DNA of 64,000 bases from an uncultured Duodenibacillus sp. (GCA_944390745.1 CALXQK010000008.1:57787-121786), one strand, 5' to 3'; counted from the stretch's first letter, positions 44,310 to 54,277 are shown. Notes: a model not told the origin generated them from the letters alone. Translations and numbers: made by a program.

Positions 44310-45242
44310 ATGCGAACCATTCACCGGGCCGCCGTCATCGGCATGGGCGCCCTGGGCATTCTCTATGGAGACCTCATCTCCAGGCGCTTCGGAGCCGGGG
44401 CTGTCACGTTTCTAGCCGACAGCGGCAGGCTTGCCCGCTATCGCGCTGATCCGCCCACGATGAACGGCGAGCCCTGCGCCTTTTCCTTCAGCACGCCTGA
44501 GGCGTGCACGGGACCGCTTGATCTGCTGATCTTTGCCGTCAAGGCGACGGCGCTCGATGAGGCCGTCGGCTCGGTGCGGCATCTCATGGGCGAGGACACC
44601 ATCATCCTGTCGCTTTTAAACGGCATCTCAAGCGAAGAGATCATCGAGCGCGAAATCGGCCGCGGCATCATCGTGCACTGCGTGGCGCAGGGCATGGCCG
44701 CCGGCCGCCGCGGTACGGCCGTGATCTGCAAAAACCAGGGCATGCTCTGCGTGGGCGTTCCCGCCGCGCACCCCGAGCGGCGCGAGGCGCTTGCCGCGCT
44801 CGAAGCCTTTTTTGATGCGTGCGGCATTCACTATCGCCATGAGGACGACATCGAGCGCAGACTCTGGTGCAAGTGGATGTTCAACATCGGCGTCAACCAG
44901 GTCATTGCCGTGGCCGAGGGAACCTTTGCCGACATCCAGCGCCCCGGCCCCGTGCGCAGCCGCTACATCGCCGCCATGCAGGAGGTGGTTGAGCTCGCCG
45001 CGCGCCTTGGCGTTGACGTCACGCAGGCCGATCTTGAGGAGTACGTCCGCATCGGCGACGCGCTCGATCCCGAGGGGATGCCGAGCCTGAGGCAGGATGC
45101 GCTAGCGCACCGCCCGACCGAGGTGGAGCTTTTTTCCGGCACGCTGATCAAAAAGGCCCGCGCCGTCGGGCTGGCGGTTCCCGTCAACGAAAGTCTTTAT
45201 CGCGAGATCAAGGCGATGGAGGCAGGCTGGAAAACCCCGTGA
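44310..45242 (+). CDS. panE: Ketopantoate reductase-like (ApbA/PanE) protein
   Basis: A 310-residue 2-dehydropantoate 2-reductase family protein, which would reduce ketopantoate with NADPH in pantothenate synthesis. The Rossmann loop is IGMGALGILYG; FAVKATALDEA, SLLNGISSEE and the Lys in RRLWCKWMFNIGVNQ fit the family (K, N and E catalytic region). The C-terminal domain includes PTEVELFSGTLIKKA. ApbA-like paralogues with other substrates are common, so assignment to pantothenate is likely but not certain. It is followed by a nitroreductase 61 bases later. Confidence 0.82.
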   Translation: MRTIHRAAVIGMGALGILYGDLISRRFGAGAVTFLADSGRLARYRADPPTMNGEPCAFSFSTPEACTGPLDLLIFAVKATALDEAVGSVRHLMGEDTIILSLLNGISSEEIIEREIGRGIIVHCVAQGMAAGRRGTAVICKNQGMLCVGVPAAHPERREALAALEAFFDACGIHYRHEDDIERRLWCKWMFNIGVNQVIAVAEGTFADIQRPGPVRSRYIAAMQEVVELAARLGVDVTQADLEEYVRIGDALDPEGMPSLRQDALAHRPTEVELFSGTLIKKARAVGLAVPVNESLYREIKAMEAGWKTP

Positions 45243-45303
45243 CGCCGAAGGCGCGTTGAATTGCCGGGTTGAAACCTTCACTTTTTTTAGGACGACAACG
45301 AAC

Positions 45304-46035
45304 ATGAGCGAAACGAAAAATCTGGGCGACGTGCTTCGTGCGCACGTCTCGGTGCGCGACTACGCCGACAGGCCCGTTGAAGACGACGTCAGGGACCGGA
45401 TCCTTGAGGCGGCCTTTGCCGCCTCAAGCACGTGCTTTTTGCAGCTGATCGACATCATCCGCATCACCAATCCCGAAAAACGCGCAAGACTCATGACGCT
45501 TTCCGGCAATCAAGCCCATGTGGCGAGCGCCCCGGAATTCTGGGTCTTCTGCGCCGACTACCGGCGCGATGCGCTGCTTGCGGGCGAAGCCGACCTCGGC
45601 TGGACCGAGCAGCTTCTCGCTGCGACGCTGGATGCGGGGATCGTCGCGCAAAGCGCCATGGCCGCGCTCGAGGCCGAGGGACTCGGGGGCGTCTTTGTCG
45701 GCGGCCTTCGCAACGGCATCGCCGAGGTCGATGCGCTTCTTGAGCTTCCCCAAAACGTCGTGCCGCTTCTGGGTTTGGCGTTCGGCTATCCGGCCTGGCG
45801 CAACGAGCGCAAGCCCCGGCTGCCGCAGTCGGTGACCGTGATGGAAAACGTCTATCGCGATGCCGATCCCGGGCAGATCGCCGCCTACGACGCGCGCATG
45901 CACGAGTACTTTGCCTGCCGCGCGAAAAACCCGCGCGACGACACCTGGATCAACGGCGTGCGCGGCATCCTCAGGCGCGAGCGCCGTCCCTTCGTGCTCG
46001 AATTTCTGCAAAAGAAGGGCTTTGGACTAAAATAA
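45304..46035 (+). CDS. NADPH-dependent nitroreductase (NfsA-like)
   Basis: A 243-residue FMN-dependent nitroreductase. The N-terminal HVSVRDYADRPV is the typical FMN-phosphate Arg region, and length fits NfsA/FRP-type rather than short NfsB. The C-terminal extension includes RRERRPFVLEFLQKKGF. Such enzymes reduce nitroaromatics, quinones or flavin. ATG 45304 follows AGGACGACAACGAAC. Probable operon with the upstream PanE-like gene. Confidence 0.87.
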   Translation: MSETKNLGDVLRAHVSVRDYADRPVEDDVRDRILEAAFAASSTCFLQLIDIIRITNPEKRARLMTLSGNQAHVASAPEFWVFCADYRRDALLAGEADLGWTEQLLAATLDAGIVAQSAMAALEAEGLGGVFVGGLRNGIAEVDALLELPQNVVPLLGLAFGYPAWRNERKPRLPQSVTVMENVYRDADPGQIAAYDARMHEYFACRAKNPRDDTWINGVRGILRRERRPFVLEFLQKKGFGLK

Positions 46036-46532
46036 ATTTTCTTTGCCGCTTTCTTCGCGTCTAGAAGGATTGCTCCGGCCCGGGATTGCTCCCGGGCTTT
46101 GCTTTCGCCATAACAACAGCATCCGAAAGCCGGGCCGCCCTTGGTGGACGCCCCATGCGGCAGCTTCTTTCCCTGCGGGCTCTGAAGGACTCTTCAGAGT
46201 CCCCGGGGTGATGTCCGCAGGCTTTCCATCCCGCTGCGCCCAGCGCCGGCGACGGCTGCGCCCATCGTTTTCCGACCGCGTTCTTTTTGATGACCCAGCG
46301 CCCGAAGGCTCCTCAAGCAAGAGGGGACTGGCTGCGCTTGAGGGGATGTTTTTCCCTTTTTTTTCGGCGTCCGAAAAAGGAGACCGAAAAAAAAGCTGAA
46401 AAAGGCGCGCGAATGGGACGTGAGAAAAGGACGTGTAAAAGGGGCGGACCTGGAAGGCTGGGGAAGGGAGCTTGATTGAAGTTTTTTTTCGTGTTGTTGT
46501 GTTTTGATGCGCTGCGCTAGGGAGATCTCGCC
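46036..46532. other. Intergenic region
   Basis: About 500 bases between the nitroreductase and the YczE-like gene. It contains the terminator at 46078, a stem CTCTGAAG/CTTCAGAG near 46180-46200, and T- and A-runs with an inverted CGG/CCG core near 46350-46400. No gene is supported. Confidence 0.5.
46078..46100 (+). terminator. Rho-independent terminator after nitroreductase
   Basis: GCCCGGGA (46078-46085) pairs with TCCCGGGC (46090-46097), loop TTGC, followed by TTT. Confidence 0.75.
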
Positions 46533-47168
46533 ATGTTCTTTCGCTTTGTGATGTTTGTTCTGGGGCTTTTGATTCTTGCGAGCGGAATTTCCACCGTGAC
46601 CCACGCCGGACTCGGCACGGGCACGATCAGTTCGGCGGCGATTGTTCTGTCGCAGCGCACGGGGCTGACGATCGGCCTTTTTGTCTTTGCCACCAACGCC
46701 TTCTTCTTTTTCCTGCAGATCCTGGTCGATCGGCGGGACTTCTGGATCAAGGCCCTCAAGCAGCTGCCGGTGTGCGCGCTCTTCGGCATGATCTTTGACC
46801 TTGCGATGTGGGCGACGTCCTTTCTTGATCCCACAAGCTATGCGATGCGCCTGGTGCAGGTCGCCGCAGGCACGGTTCTCACGGGACTGGGCATCTCCTG
46901 CATGGTCTACGCGCGCCTGTGCATTCTGCCGCCCGAGGGCTTCGTTCTGACCGTCATGCACCGCTGGGGCGGGTCGTTCGGGACGCTGCGCATGGGCGTG
47001 GACATCTTCATCGTCTCGGCCGCGGCCATCCTGAGCCTTTTGTTTTTCGGCACCATCGTGGGCCTGCGCGAGGGAACGCTTGTCACGGCGCTGGGCTCCG
47101 GGCGCTGCGCCAACGTCTTTTTGAAGCTCTGGGGGCGGCTTTTTCCGAAGCACCGCGCCATTGACTAG
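46533..47168 (+). CDS. YczE/YitT-like integral membrane protein
   Basis: A 211-residue protein with about five membrane segments, resembling the YczE membrane protein family of unknown function. Typical features are GISTVTHAGLGTGTISSAA, a DUF161-like glycine pattern near the start, and LPPEGFVLTVMHRWGGSFG. It has no obvious signal peptide. It may be a transporter by fold, but no substrate is known. It is convergent with the TauE-like gene. Confidence 0.8.
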   Translation: MFFRFVMFVLGLLILASGISTVTHAGLGTGTISSAAIVLSQRTGLTIGLFVFATNAFFFFLQILVDRRDFWIKALKQLPVCALFGMIFDLAMWATSFLDPTSYAMRLVQVAAGTVLTGLGISCMVYARLCILPPEGFVLTVMHRWGGSFGTLRMGVDIFIVSAAAILSLLFFGTIVGLREGTLVTALGSGRCANVFLKLWGRLFPKHRAID

Positions 47169-47285
47169 CCGGCCGCTGCCGCGCGGCGGCAGACGCGGGA
47201 CCCTGGCGCGCTTTTCAATGGCCGACGGCAAAAAAGCCCCGCATGCAGAGCCCTCCCGGGCCCTCCGGGCTCCGGGGGCGCTGCG

Positions 47286-48044
47286 CTACCCGATGCCCGC
47301 GGCAAGCGCCTCGCGAAGGATGAGGCTCACGGCTGCGCCCATCATGAGCCACAGCAGCACCCGGCGAAAGGCGCTGTCGCTGAGCCGCTTGTAGAGCGCC
47401 ACGCCTGCCTGCGCGGCAATCAGGGTGGCGGGAATGGCGATGGCCATCATCAGAAGCGTCTCAAGCGTGAAGTAGCCGCGCCAGAGATAAATGGCGCAGG
47501 CTAGCCCCAGGATGACGACGTTGAAGGGCCTCAGAATGGCGCTCGTCTCCTGCTTGCTCCAGGGCTGCAGCGCGGCCCACATCGTGGGCAGCACGCCCGA
47601 GAGCGACGCGGCGCCGCCGAGCAGGCCGCTCGCAAGTCCCACGAGCGCGTCGCAGACCGGATGGTCCTTCTTCATGAGCGGCAGCGCGTGGTGCATGACG
47701 AGAAAGAGGCTGTAGAGCAGCATCAGGCAGGCGATGGTGATCTTGATCACCGAGGCGTCCACCCACACGAGAATGCCCGTTCCGAGCGGCATGGCGACAA
47801 GCGCGGGCAGCAAAAACCGCGGCAGGCGCCGAAAGCCCCTTGAGAGTCCGGCGCGCGTGAGCCACAGGCTCTGGACGCCGCTGATCACCGACATGGCCGC
47901 CACGATCGGCACGGCCTGTTCGGCGGGCATCGCCTGAAGCCAGATGCCCAGCGACATGAGGGCGGTTCCAAAGCCCGCCAGTCCGTTGACAAAGCCCCCG
48001 GCGGCTGCGCCGAGGATGACATAAACGATGGTTTCAAGCTGCAT
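47286..48044 (-). CDS. TauE/SafE-family sulfite or anion exporter-like membrane protein
   Basis: A 252-residue protein with about eight helices, matching the TauE/SafE (DUF81) family. The two repeated halves have GFVNGLAGFGTALMSLG and GLASGLLGGAASLSGVLPTM. Some members export sulfite, sulfonates or other anions; the function here is unknown. ATG 48044 is chosen since the first hydrophobic helix begins a few residues later. It is 90 bases downstream of nth in the same orientation. Confidence 0.85.
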   Translation of the reverse strand: MQLETIVYVILGAAAGGFVNGLAGFGTALMSLGIWLQAMPAEQAVPIVAAMSVISGVQSLWLTRAGLSRGFRRLPRFLLPALVAMPLGTGILVWVDASVIKITIACLMLLYSLFLVMHHALPLMKKDHPVCDALVGLASGLLGGAASLSGVLPTMWAALQPWSKQETSAILRPFNVVILGLACAIYLWRGYFTLETLLMMAIAIPATLIAAQAGVALYKRLSDSAFRRVLLWLMMGAAVSLILREALAAGIG

Positions 48045-48134
48045 GACTGCACCGAGCCGCTCGCCCGCAACCGCTGCGGGCATGCACCAGGGAGCAAGTA
48101 TGCTCTCTTTGAAGGGGCCGCGCGGGCTGCGCGC

Positions 48135-48785
48135 TCAGTCCGCGGAGCTGGTTTTTTCCTTGAATTCGCACAGATCGGCAATGGGGCAGTCCGCGCAATG
48201 CGGCTTTCTTGCCGTGCAGCAGTAGCGTCCGTGCAGCAGGAGCCAGTGGTGCGCGTCGGTTAAAAGCGCAGCCGGCAGGTGCCGCTCCAGAAAGCTGCCG
48301 ACGGCCGAGGGCGTCGAGCCGCTTGCGGCGGGCACGAGTCCCGTGCGCCGCGCCACGCGAAAGATGTGCGTGTCCACGGCCACAAGCGGTTCGCCGAAGG
48401 CGACGTTTAAAACGACCTTGGCAGTCTTTTCCCCGACGCCGGGCAGCGCCGTGAGCGCCTTGAAGTCGCGGGGAACCTCGCCCTTGTGGTCGCGCACCAG
48501 AAGCTGCGAGGCTTCAACGGCGTGCCTGGCCTTGGAGCGGTAGAGCCCGAGCGTGCGGATAAAGCCCTCCACCTCCCCGGGCGTCATGACGGCCATGGCC
48601 GCAGCCGTCGGGGCGCGCTCAAAGAGCGCGGGCGTGACGGCGTTGACCTTTCGATCCGTCGTCTGCGCCGAGAGCATCACGGCAATGAGCAGCTCAAAGG
48701 GATTTTTCCAGTGCAGTTCGCTTTGGGGCGCCGGGCGAAGCGCCGCCAGACGCTCAAGAATCTCGCGTCGCCGGTTGTCGTTCAT
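48135..48785 (-). CDS. nth: Endonuclease III
   Basis: A 216-residue DNA glycosylase/AP lyase that removes oxidised pyrimidines. The HhH-GPD motif LPGVGEKTAKVV contains the catalytic Lys, VDTHIFRVARR supplies the catalytic Asp, and the C-terminal cluster CTARKPHCADCPIADLC gives the Cys-X6-CX2-CX5-C iron-sulfur ligands. The start at 48785 gives the usual length. Part of a - strand run after RnfB. Confidence 0.95.
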   Translation of the reverse strand: MNDNRRREILERLAALRPAPQSELHWKNPFELLIAVMLSAQTTDRKVNAVTPALFERAPTAAAMAVMTPGEVEGFIRTLGLYRSKARHAVEASQLLVRDHKGEVPRDFKALTALPGVGEKTAKVVLNVAFGEPLVAVDTHIFRVARRTGLVPAASGSTPSAVGSFLERHLPAALLTDAHHWLLLHGRYCCTARKPHCADCPIADLCEFKEKTSSAD

Positions 48786-48883
48786 GGTGCGGATGGACCT
48801 CGTTGTTCGTGCGCGGGAAGTTTGCGCAGGCAGGCAGAAAAGGATCAGTTGGGACGCAGGCGGCCGCGCAGAACTGCCGGGGG

Positions 48884-49489
48884 CTAGCTCCCGGCGCCCT
48901 GCGCCTTCCTGAGCACGGCCGCCAGGATGTCGGCGCGCGTGGCGGCGTCGTGCCTGACGGCGCGCAGGCGCTCGGCTCGGCGGCGCTCCCGGCGCCTGAG
49001 CGCAAGCTGATAGCGCTCGCGGGCGCATCGCGCGTCCTCATCGCTCCAGCTGCGGCCGGCCTCGACCATGTCGACGGCATTGACCGGGCAGGCGCATGCG
49101 CACAGCCCGCACCCCGTGCATTGCTCTTCAATGACGGCGTAAAGGTGCCTGGGAACGCCGCTGACAACCTCCACGGGGCAGGCCGCGGCGCACAAGGCGC
49201 AGCCGATGCAGTCCTGCGCGCGAATGCGCGCCGTGCAAAACGGCAGCTCCCGACCGTACTCGGGATCAAGCGGCAGCGCGGGAATGCCGAGCGCCCTGGA
49301 GAGCCTTTCAATGCCGCGCCGGCCTCCGGGCGCACAGCGGTTGATGGGCGCGCGGCCCTCGGCGACGGCCGCGGCGTACTGCGCGCAGCCGTCAAAGCCG
49401 CACTGCCGGCACTGCGTCTGCGGAAGCAGCCGCTCGATGTCGCGGGCGCTGATGCGTGCAGAGGGGCCGCTGCTCGGGGCTTGCGTCAT
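48884..49489 (-). CDS. rnfB: RnfB/RsxB-like electron-transfer ferredoxin
   Basis: A 201-residue soluble RnfB-type protein. The N-terminal part has the 4Fe-4S motif QTQCRQCGFDGCAQYA, and two 2[4Fe-4S] ferredoxin motifs follow (CIGCALCAAACPVEV and CTGCGLCACACPVNAV). It lacks the N-terminal membrane helix of E. coli RsxB and ends in an Arg-rich helical tail. No other rnf/rsx genes are nearby, and the neighbours are Fpr, FdxA and Nth. It may transfer electrons from ferredoxin to Fe-S repair or to a SoxR-like reductase, which is inference. Confidence 0.85.
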   Translation of the reverse strand: MTQAPSSGPSARISARDIERLLPQTQCRQCGFDGCAQYAAAVAEGRAPINRCAPGGRRGIERLSRALGIPALPLDPEYGRELPFCTARIRAQDCIGCALCAAACPVEVVSGVPRHLYAVIEEQCTGCGLCACACPVNAVDMVEAGRSWSDEDARCARERYQLALRRRERRRAERLRAVRHDAATRADILAAVLRKAQGAGS

Positions 49490-49509
49490 GGCGGACTGAA
49501 GCCGGGGCC

Positions 49510-50244
49510 CTAGAGCCAGAAGTTTTCCACGAGCACCTGCCCGGGCTTGCCGCCGCGGGGGCTCGTCATGCCGCGGGCCTTGAGCGTCTCGCGCACGGCC
49601 TTCACCATGGCGGGATTGCCGCAGATCATGGCGCGCGAGCGCGCGGGATCAAGCGTCAGACCCGCCGTCTTCTCAATGCGGCCGTCGGCGAGCGCATCCG
49701 GAATACGCCCGGAAATCCAGGCGCCCTTGTCGCGGGTGACGCAGGCCATCACCTGAAGCGTGGGGCCGGGCGTGAGGCTGCGGCCCACGTACTGCGTCTC
49801 CTGCCACGTGCGCACGCCGTGCACGAGGATGATGTTGTCGTACCTGGCGCGGATCGTCTCGTCATTGGCGACCGCAACAAAGGACGCGGCGCCCGTTCCG
49901 GTGGCAAAGAGCCACAGATCCCTTCCGCCCGGCTCGAGCCGCTCCTCAAGGAGCATTCCCATCATCTCGGTGTCCATCATCAGCGCATCGCCATTTTTGA
50001 GGGCGCAAAGCCTCGGAGACACCTTTCCGCCCTTGACGCGGGCAATGAAAAGCCTGAGCACCGGCGAGCCCGCCGGCGTTGCGATCGAGTAGCAGCGCCA
50101 GGCGTCCTCCGGGGCGCCCGGCAGCGCCACGCGGACGAATTCCCCCGTCTTCCAGCGCACGCCCTCGGGAACGGCCAGATCGAGCGCAACGACGTTGTCA
50201 GCCGCCTGAACCGCCTCGAGCACCTGTGTACGAACAACAGCCAT
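49510..50244 (-). CDS. fpr: Ferredoxin-NADP+ reductase
   Basis: A 244-residue plant-type-fold FNR. The FAD-binding RCYSIATPAGS fits the RxYS motif, FATGTGAASFVAV is the NADP-binding glycine loop, and the C-terminal MICGNPAMVKAVRETL is characteristic of bacterial Fpr. It is 20 bases upstream of rnfB, and fdxA is 65 bases upstream, forming an electron-transfer operon. GGAGAGG precedes the ATG. Confidence 0.9.
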   Translation of the reverse strand: MAVVRTQVLEAVQAADNVVALDLAVPEGVRWKTGEFVRVALPGAPEDAWRCYSIATPAGSPVLRLFIARVKGGKVSPRLCALKNGDALMMDTEMMGMLLEERLEPGGRDLWLFATGTGAASFVAVANDETIRARYDNIILVHGVRTWQETQYVGRSLTPGPTLQVMACVTRDKGAWISGRIPDALADGRIEKTAGLTLDPARSRAMICGNPAMVKAVRETLKARGMTSPRGGKPGQVLVENFWL

Positions 50245-50309
50245 CGATTCCTCTCCAAAAGACAAACGCAAGGGGCGCGCGCGTGCGCGCGCCGGCCCGA
50301 AAATGCGCT

Positions 50310-50633
50310 CTAGCGCTTGAGATACTGCCGTTTGTTGGGCACGCCGACCCAGTCGTCGGCGTCGTCCGGGCAGGGCTTCTTGCGCGTGATCGAGGGCCAC
50401 TGGTGGGCCAGTTCAGCGTTGATGCCGATGAAGTCGAGCTGGTCGGCCGGAACATCCTCCTCGGCAAAGATCGCCCCCTCGGGACACTCGGGCACGCACA
50501 CGGCGCAGTCGATGCACTCGTCGGGGTCGATCACAAGAAAGTTGGGGCCTTCATGAAAGCAGTCGACGGGGCAGACGTCAACGCAGTCGGTGCGCTTGCA
50601 GTTGATGCACTGTTCGCAAACAACGTGGGTCAT
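50310..50633 (-). CDS. fdxA: 7Fe ferredoxin FdxA
   Basis: A 107-residue ferredoxin. The N-terminal [17 protein letters not shown] gives a 3Fe-4S plus 4Fe-4S arrangement, and [16 protein letters not shown] completes the second cluster, as in proteobacterial FdxA. The C-terminal extension about [17 protein letters not shown] is family-typical. It begins the - strand electron-transfer run and is the likely partner of Fpr. Confidence 0.95.
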   Translation of the reverse strand: MTHVVCEQCINCKRTDCVDVCPVDCFHEGPNFLVIDPDECIDCAVCVPECPEGAIFAEEDVPADQLDFIGINAELAHQWPSITRKKPCPDDADDWVGVPNKRQYLKR

Positions 50634-50889
50634 CTTTGATGTTCTCCTGGCGGGCTCAAGGTCCGGGGGGCGCTCTGCATGCGCTGAGTTGCCGCCCGCA
50701 CCCGTTCCTCGGGCCGGAAGTCCTTGAAAAATCCGGGTCGGCAAAAAAGGCCCGCGCAAGCCTGCAGAATCCTGCTGCCGCATGCGCGCCGTTTTTTGCG
50801 CTTTACAAACAATCTATTTTAGCGCAGTGCGTACAGCTCCCGCTGCGGCGCAGGCGCAGCAGGGCAGCCGCCCGCGCCGAGCCGAGCCG

Positions 50890-51528
50890 CTACAGGAACG
50901 TCTGCGCAAGCACCCAGAGCGCAATGATCACGAAGACTGCGCCCGTCAGACAGTTGATGACCTTCGGGCCCGAGGGACCGGAGAGAAAGCGCCGGGCGCG
51001 GGAGGCAAGCATCGCCGTGGCGAGCATCACGACAAAGACGATGGCGCCGTAGACGGCGATCATGATCGCCGTCTGCGGCACGTAGGCAAGCTTCGGGTCG
51101 ATGAACTGCGGCAGCACCGAAATGCCGAAGATGACGGGCTGCGGGTTGGTGATCGAGACGATCACGCCCTTGACGAACTGCGCCCGCACGCCCTCGGGCT
51201 GCTGGTTTTCGGCGTGCTTCAAAAGCCCCGCGGTCCTGCCGGCGTCCTTGAAAAAGCTCTTGAAGCCAAGGTAGAGAAGGTAGCAGGCGCCGACGGTCTT
51301 GATGAGCGCAAAGAGTTTGGGGCTTGCGGCAATCACGACGCCGAGGCCCGAGACGGCAATGACGAAAAGAAGCATGATGCCCGCGGCAAGCCCCGCGCAG
51401 CCGGCCATGGACTTCTTCCAGCCGTACTGAAGGCTCAGCGTCACCGCCAGCACCGAGCCCAGCCCCGGCGCGAGAATGTTGGCGGTGCCGGTGACCAGAA
51501 ACAGCGAAAAAAGCTCTTCGTTGAGCAT
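50890..51528 (-). CDS. LysE/RhtB-family amino-acid exporter
   Basis: A 212-residue membrane protein with six helices and the family pattern APGLGSVLAVTLSLQYGWKK near the start, GACYLLYLGFKSF and NPQPVIFGISVLPQF. These proteins export amino acids such as lysine, homoserine or threonine. ATG 51528 is used because the upstream frame is Arg-rich and not membrane-like. Specificity is unknown. Confidence 0.85.
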   Translation of the reverse strand: MLNEELFSLFLVTGTANILAPGLGSVLAVTLSLQYGWKKSMAGCAGLAAGIMLLFVIAVSGLGVVIAASPKLFALIKTVGACYLLYLGFKSFFKDAGRTAGLLKHAENQQPEGVRAQFVKGVIVSITNPQPVIFGISVLPQFIDPKLAYVPQTAIMIAVYGAIVFVVMLATAMLASRARRFLSGPSGPKVINCLTGAVFVIIALWVLAQTFL

Positions 51529-51609
51529 GATGAATCCGTCGGGAGAAAGGTCTGTGCCGCAGCGCCCGCGCTGCGGGCGGCTGCGGCGCAAAGAGCGCCT
51601 TGAGCGCGC

Positions 51610-52152
51610 CTATTTTCGGCGATAGAGGCAAAAGCAGACGGCCGGGCGCAGATCGGTTTTTGGAAGCGTCTCGAGCACCTCGCGCGAAAAGCGCGCCGGG
51701 TCCGGAGCGTCGAAGTCGGCGTCCCCCTCGCAGTCGAGGTCGATTTCGGTGAGCCAGATCTCATCGGCAAGGTCCCTGCTTTCGCGGTAGACCTGCGCGC
51801 CCCCGATGATGAAGATGCGCGAGTCTCCGGCCGTCTCAGGGCGTCCCTTGAGAACCTCGCCCGCCGCAGCGAGCGCCTCCTTGAGCGAATGCGCCGTGAC
51901 GACGCCCTCGGGGGCGGCAGGCGCGCCGCGCGTGAGCACGATGTTGGTGCGCCCGGGCAGCGGCCGGCCGATGGACTCAAACGTTTTGCGGCCCATGATC
52001 ACCGGCGCGCCCATGGTGACGCGCTTGAAGTGCTGGAGATCCTCGGGAATATGCCAGGGCATGGCTCCATCGCGCCCGATGATGCCCCGGCGGGCGCAGG
52101 CGACGATCTGGGCGATGATGGGACGACGGGCGGCGCTGTTGCTCTCAGTCAT
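51610..52152 (-). CDS. folA: Dihydrofolate reductase
   Basis: A 180-residue DHFR that reduces dihydrofolate with NADPH. Signature features: IGRDGAMPWHIPEDLQHFK (Trp loop and the catalytic acid E), PVIMGRKTFESIGRPLPGR and IFIIGGAQVYRES. The gene is downstream of thyA in the same orientation, the common thyA-folA arrangement for thymidylate synthesis. ATG 52152 fits homologous starts. Confidence 0.93.
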   Translation of the reverse strand: MTESNSAARRPIIAQIVACARRGIIGRDGAMPWHIPEDLQHFKRVTMGAPVIMGRKTFESIGRPLPGRTNIVLTRGAPAAPEGVVTAHSLKEALAAAGEVLKGRPETAGDSRIFIIGGAQVYRESRDLADEIWLTEIDLDCEGDADFDAPDPARFSREVLETLPKTDLRPAVCFCLYRRK

Positions 52153-52284
52153 GACAATGAAGAAAACGCAGTTGAAAAAACAACGAACGGCAATGGGGGA
52201 GAAAGGCCGCGGGCAGGGCCGCACCTTCCGGGGACGGTTCCTGCGGCGGGGGCGCTTGATGCCCGAGCCTGCCGCAGCGGATCG

Positions 52285-53085
52285 TCAGACGGCCACCGGA
52301 GCCTTGATGGCGGGCCAGGGGTCGTAGTCAATGAATTCGAAGTCTTCGTAGCGGTACTCGAAGATCGACGCGGGCCTGCGCTTGATGCGCAGCCTCGGGT
52401 AGGGGCGCGGCTCGCGCGAGAGCTGCAGCTCGACCTGCTCGAAGTGGTTGGCGTAGATGTGGCAGTCCCCGCCCGTCCAGATGAAGTCGCCCGCCTCAAG
52501 ATCGCACTGCTGCGCGACCATGTGCGTCAGAAGCGCATAGCTTGCGATGTTGAAGGGCACTCCCAGAAAGAGATCGCACGAGCGCTGGTAGAGCTGGCAG
52601 GACAGGCGCCCGTCGGCAACGTAGAACTGAAAGAGGCAGTGGCACGGCGGAAGGGCCATCTTGTCAAGTTCGCCCACGTTCCAGGCGCACACCATCAGGC
52701 GGCGGCTGTCCGGGTTGGTGCGGATGGTCTTGATGAGCTCGCTGATCTGGTCGATGCGCCTGCCGTCGGGCGCGGGCCAGCTGCGCCACTGCACGCCGTA
52801 GATCGGCCCGAGGTCGCCGTTGGCGTCGGCCCACTCATCCCAGATCGTCACGCCGTTGTCGTGCAGATAGCCGATGTTGCTGCTTCCCGAGAGAAACCAC
52901 AGCAGCTCGTGAATGATTGAGCGCACGTGCACCTTCTTGGTGGTGACGAGCGGAAACCCCTCGGCCAGGGGAAAGCGCATCTGGTAGCCGAAGACCGAGC
53001 GCGTTCCCGTGCCGGTTCGATCGCCCTTGAAGACGCCGTTGCGGTAGACGTGCGCAAGGAGAGTTTCGTATTGATTGCTCGGCAT
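52285..53085 (-). CDS. thyA: Thymidylate synthase
   Basis: A 266-residue thymidylate synthase converting dUMP to dTMP with methylene-THF. Visible motifs are [15 protein letters not shown] (Arg-loop), [20 protein letters not shown], the nucleophile region [32 protein letters not shown] and [12 protein letters not shown]. The length is standard. It precedes folA by 132 bases. Confidence 0.97.
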   Translation of the reverse strand: MPSNQYETLLAHVYRNGVFKGDRTGTGTRSVFGYQMRFPLAEGFPLVTTKKVHVRSIIHELLWFLSGSSNIGYLHDNGVTIWDEWADANGDLGPIYGVQWRSWPAPDGRRIDQISELIKTIRTNPDSRRLMVCAWNVGELDKMALPPCHCLFQFYVADGRLSCQLYQRSCDLFLGVPFNIASYALLTHMVAQQCDLEAGDFIWTGGDCHIYANHFEQVELQLSREPRPYPRLRIKRRPASIFEYRYEDFEFIDYDPWPAIKAPVAV

Positions 53086-53308
53086 GGCTCGATGGGTGTG
53101 AGGAAGCGGTGCTGTGGGGTTGGGGCGCCGGGGCGCAGGCCCGGGAGACATCCCGGGAAAGTCCCGGAAGGGCCCCGTCGGGCGCGCCGGGATGACGCCG
53201 CCGCCCATTGTATCCAAGAATCGGTTCCCGGGGGCCGGGAGGGGCGCCCGGTCTTGCAGGGCCGGGCGCCATATTGCGGCAGTCTTGCGGCAGGCGCGGC
53301 GCAGGTCT

Positions 53309-54277
53309 CTAGTCAGCGTGCAGGTAGTACTCGTAAAAGAGCACCGTCAGGTGATAGAACACCGGAGCCGAGAAGGTGAGCGGGGCAAAGCGCTCGAGAA
53401 TGCCGCGGCCGATGTAGAGCTCGCCCTCCCAGCTGCGCGAGCCGAGGCTGCGCTTGACGGAGTTGATCACCAGGTCGCCCATGGCGCAGGCAAGCACGAT
53501 GGCGATCGCAAACAGCGCCGTCTGAAGAATCGAGAAGGGCGTCAGCCAATAAAGGGCGATGCCCGCGACCACCGCAAGCAGACAGCCCACGGTGATGCCC
53601 TTGACAGTCTTGTTGGGGTTGAGCACGAGCGCTCTTCCGCCCAGGGCGGAGCTTGCCAGCACCGAGAAGAGGTCGGCAAGAAACGTGATGATGAGGAAAA
53701 AGAGCAGCATCAGCTGCCCGGACGTCTTGTGGCTTTCAAAGTCGAGGTTGGCGATGGCCGGGGCGTGGCTCACGCAGAAGACGCAGATCATCAGCCCCCA
53801 CTGCACCTTGGCCACGCGCTCCAGATACCGGTCCGTGTCGTGGCTCATGGCGGCCACCACCGGCAGGATCAGGAAGAGATAAATCGGGATGAAGAGCGTG
53901 AAGACTTCCGACAGGTTGAAGTACACCAGGGCGTACTGCACGGGGATGGCGATGTAAAACGCAATCACCAGAACCCAGTGGTCGGTGTGCTTGATGGGCG
54001 TGAGCGCAATGAACTCCCGCAGCAGGAAAAACGAGAAGATCGCAAAGAGAATGACAAGCGCCCCCTGGCCCCACCACCAGGCCACGGTAAAGACCACGAT
54101 CAGCCACCAGCCCATGCGCACGCGCGAGTTGGCGATCGCCAGGCGGCGGCTCTGCTCGGGCGTGGCCGCGCGCCCCTGCGCCCAGAGGCCGTAGATGGTG
54201 CTTGCGCCCTCAAGGAAAATGAGTGCGGCCAGAATGATGAGATACCCTTCCTGAAGGGTGACGCCGAGGCGCATCAT
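53309..54277 (-). CDS. CdsA-like phosphatidate cytidylyltransferase family protein, divergent
   Basis: A 322-residue protein with about eight helices resembling CTP-transferase family 1. LNPNKTVKG and [17 protein letters not shown] fit the beginning of the CdsA signature. The expected Lys-Asp and the PGHGG-D element after it are replaced by [18 protein letters not shown], so catalysis may be altered. The acyltransferase gene precedes it by 23 bases, so the pair may make or remodel a phospholipid. Alternative: a non-catalytic homologue or a related dolichol-type kinase. Confidence 0.75.
   Translation of the reverse strand: MMRLGVTLQEGYLIILAALIFLEGASTIYGLWAQGRAATPEQSRRLAIANSRVRMGWWLIVVFTVAWWWGQGALVILFAIFSFFLLREFIALTPIKHTDHWVLVIAFYIAIPVQYALVYFNLSEVFTLFIPIYLFLILPVVAAMSHDTDRYLERVAKVQWGLMICVFCVSHAPAIANLDFESHKTSGQLMLLFFLIITFLADLFSVLASSALGGRALVLNPNKTVKGITVGCLLAVVAGIALYWLTPFSILQTALFAIAIVLACAMGDLVINSVKRSLGSRSWEGELYIGRGILERFAPLTFSAPVFYHLTVLFYEYYLHAD

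Noticed and set aside
46194-47231. 345-codon - strand frame over the YczE-like gene
   Set aside because: Low-complexity Arg/Gln-rich translation, antisense to a convincing membrane protein.
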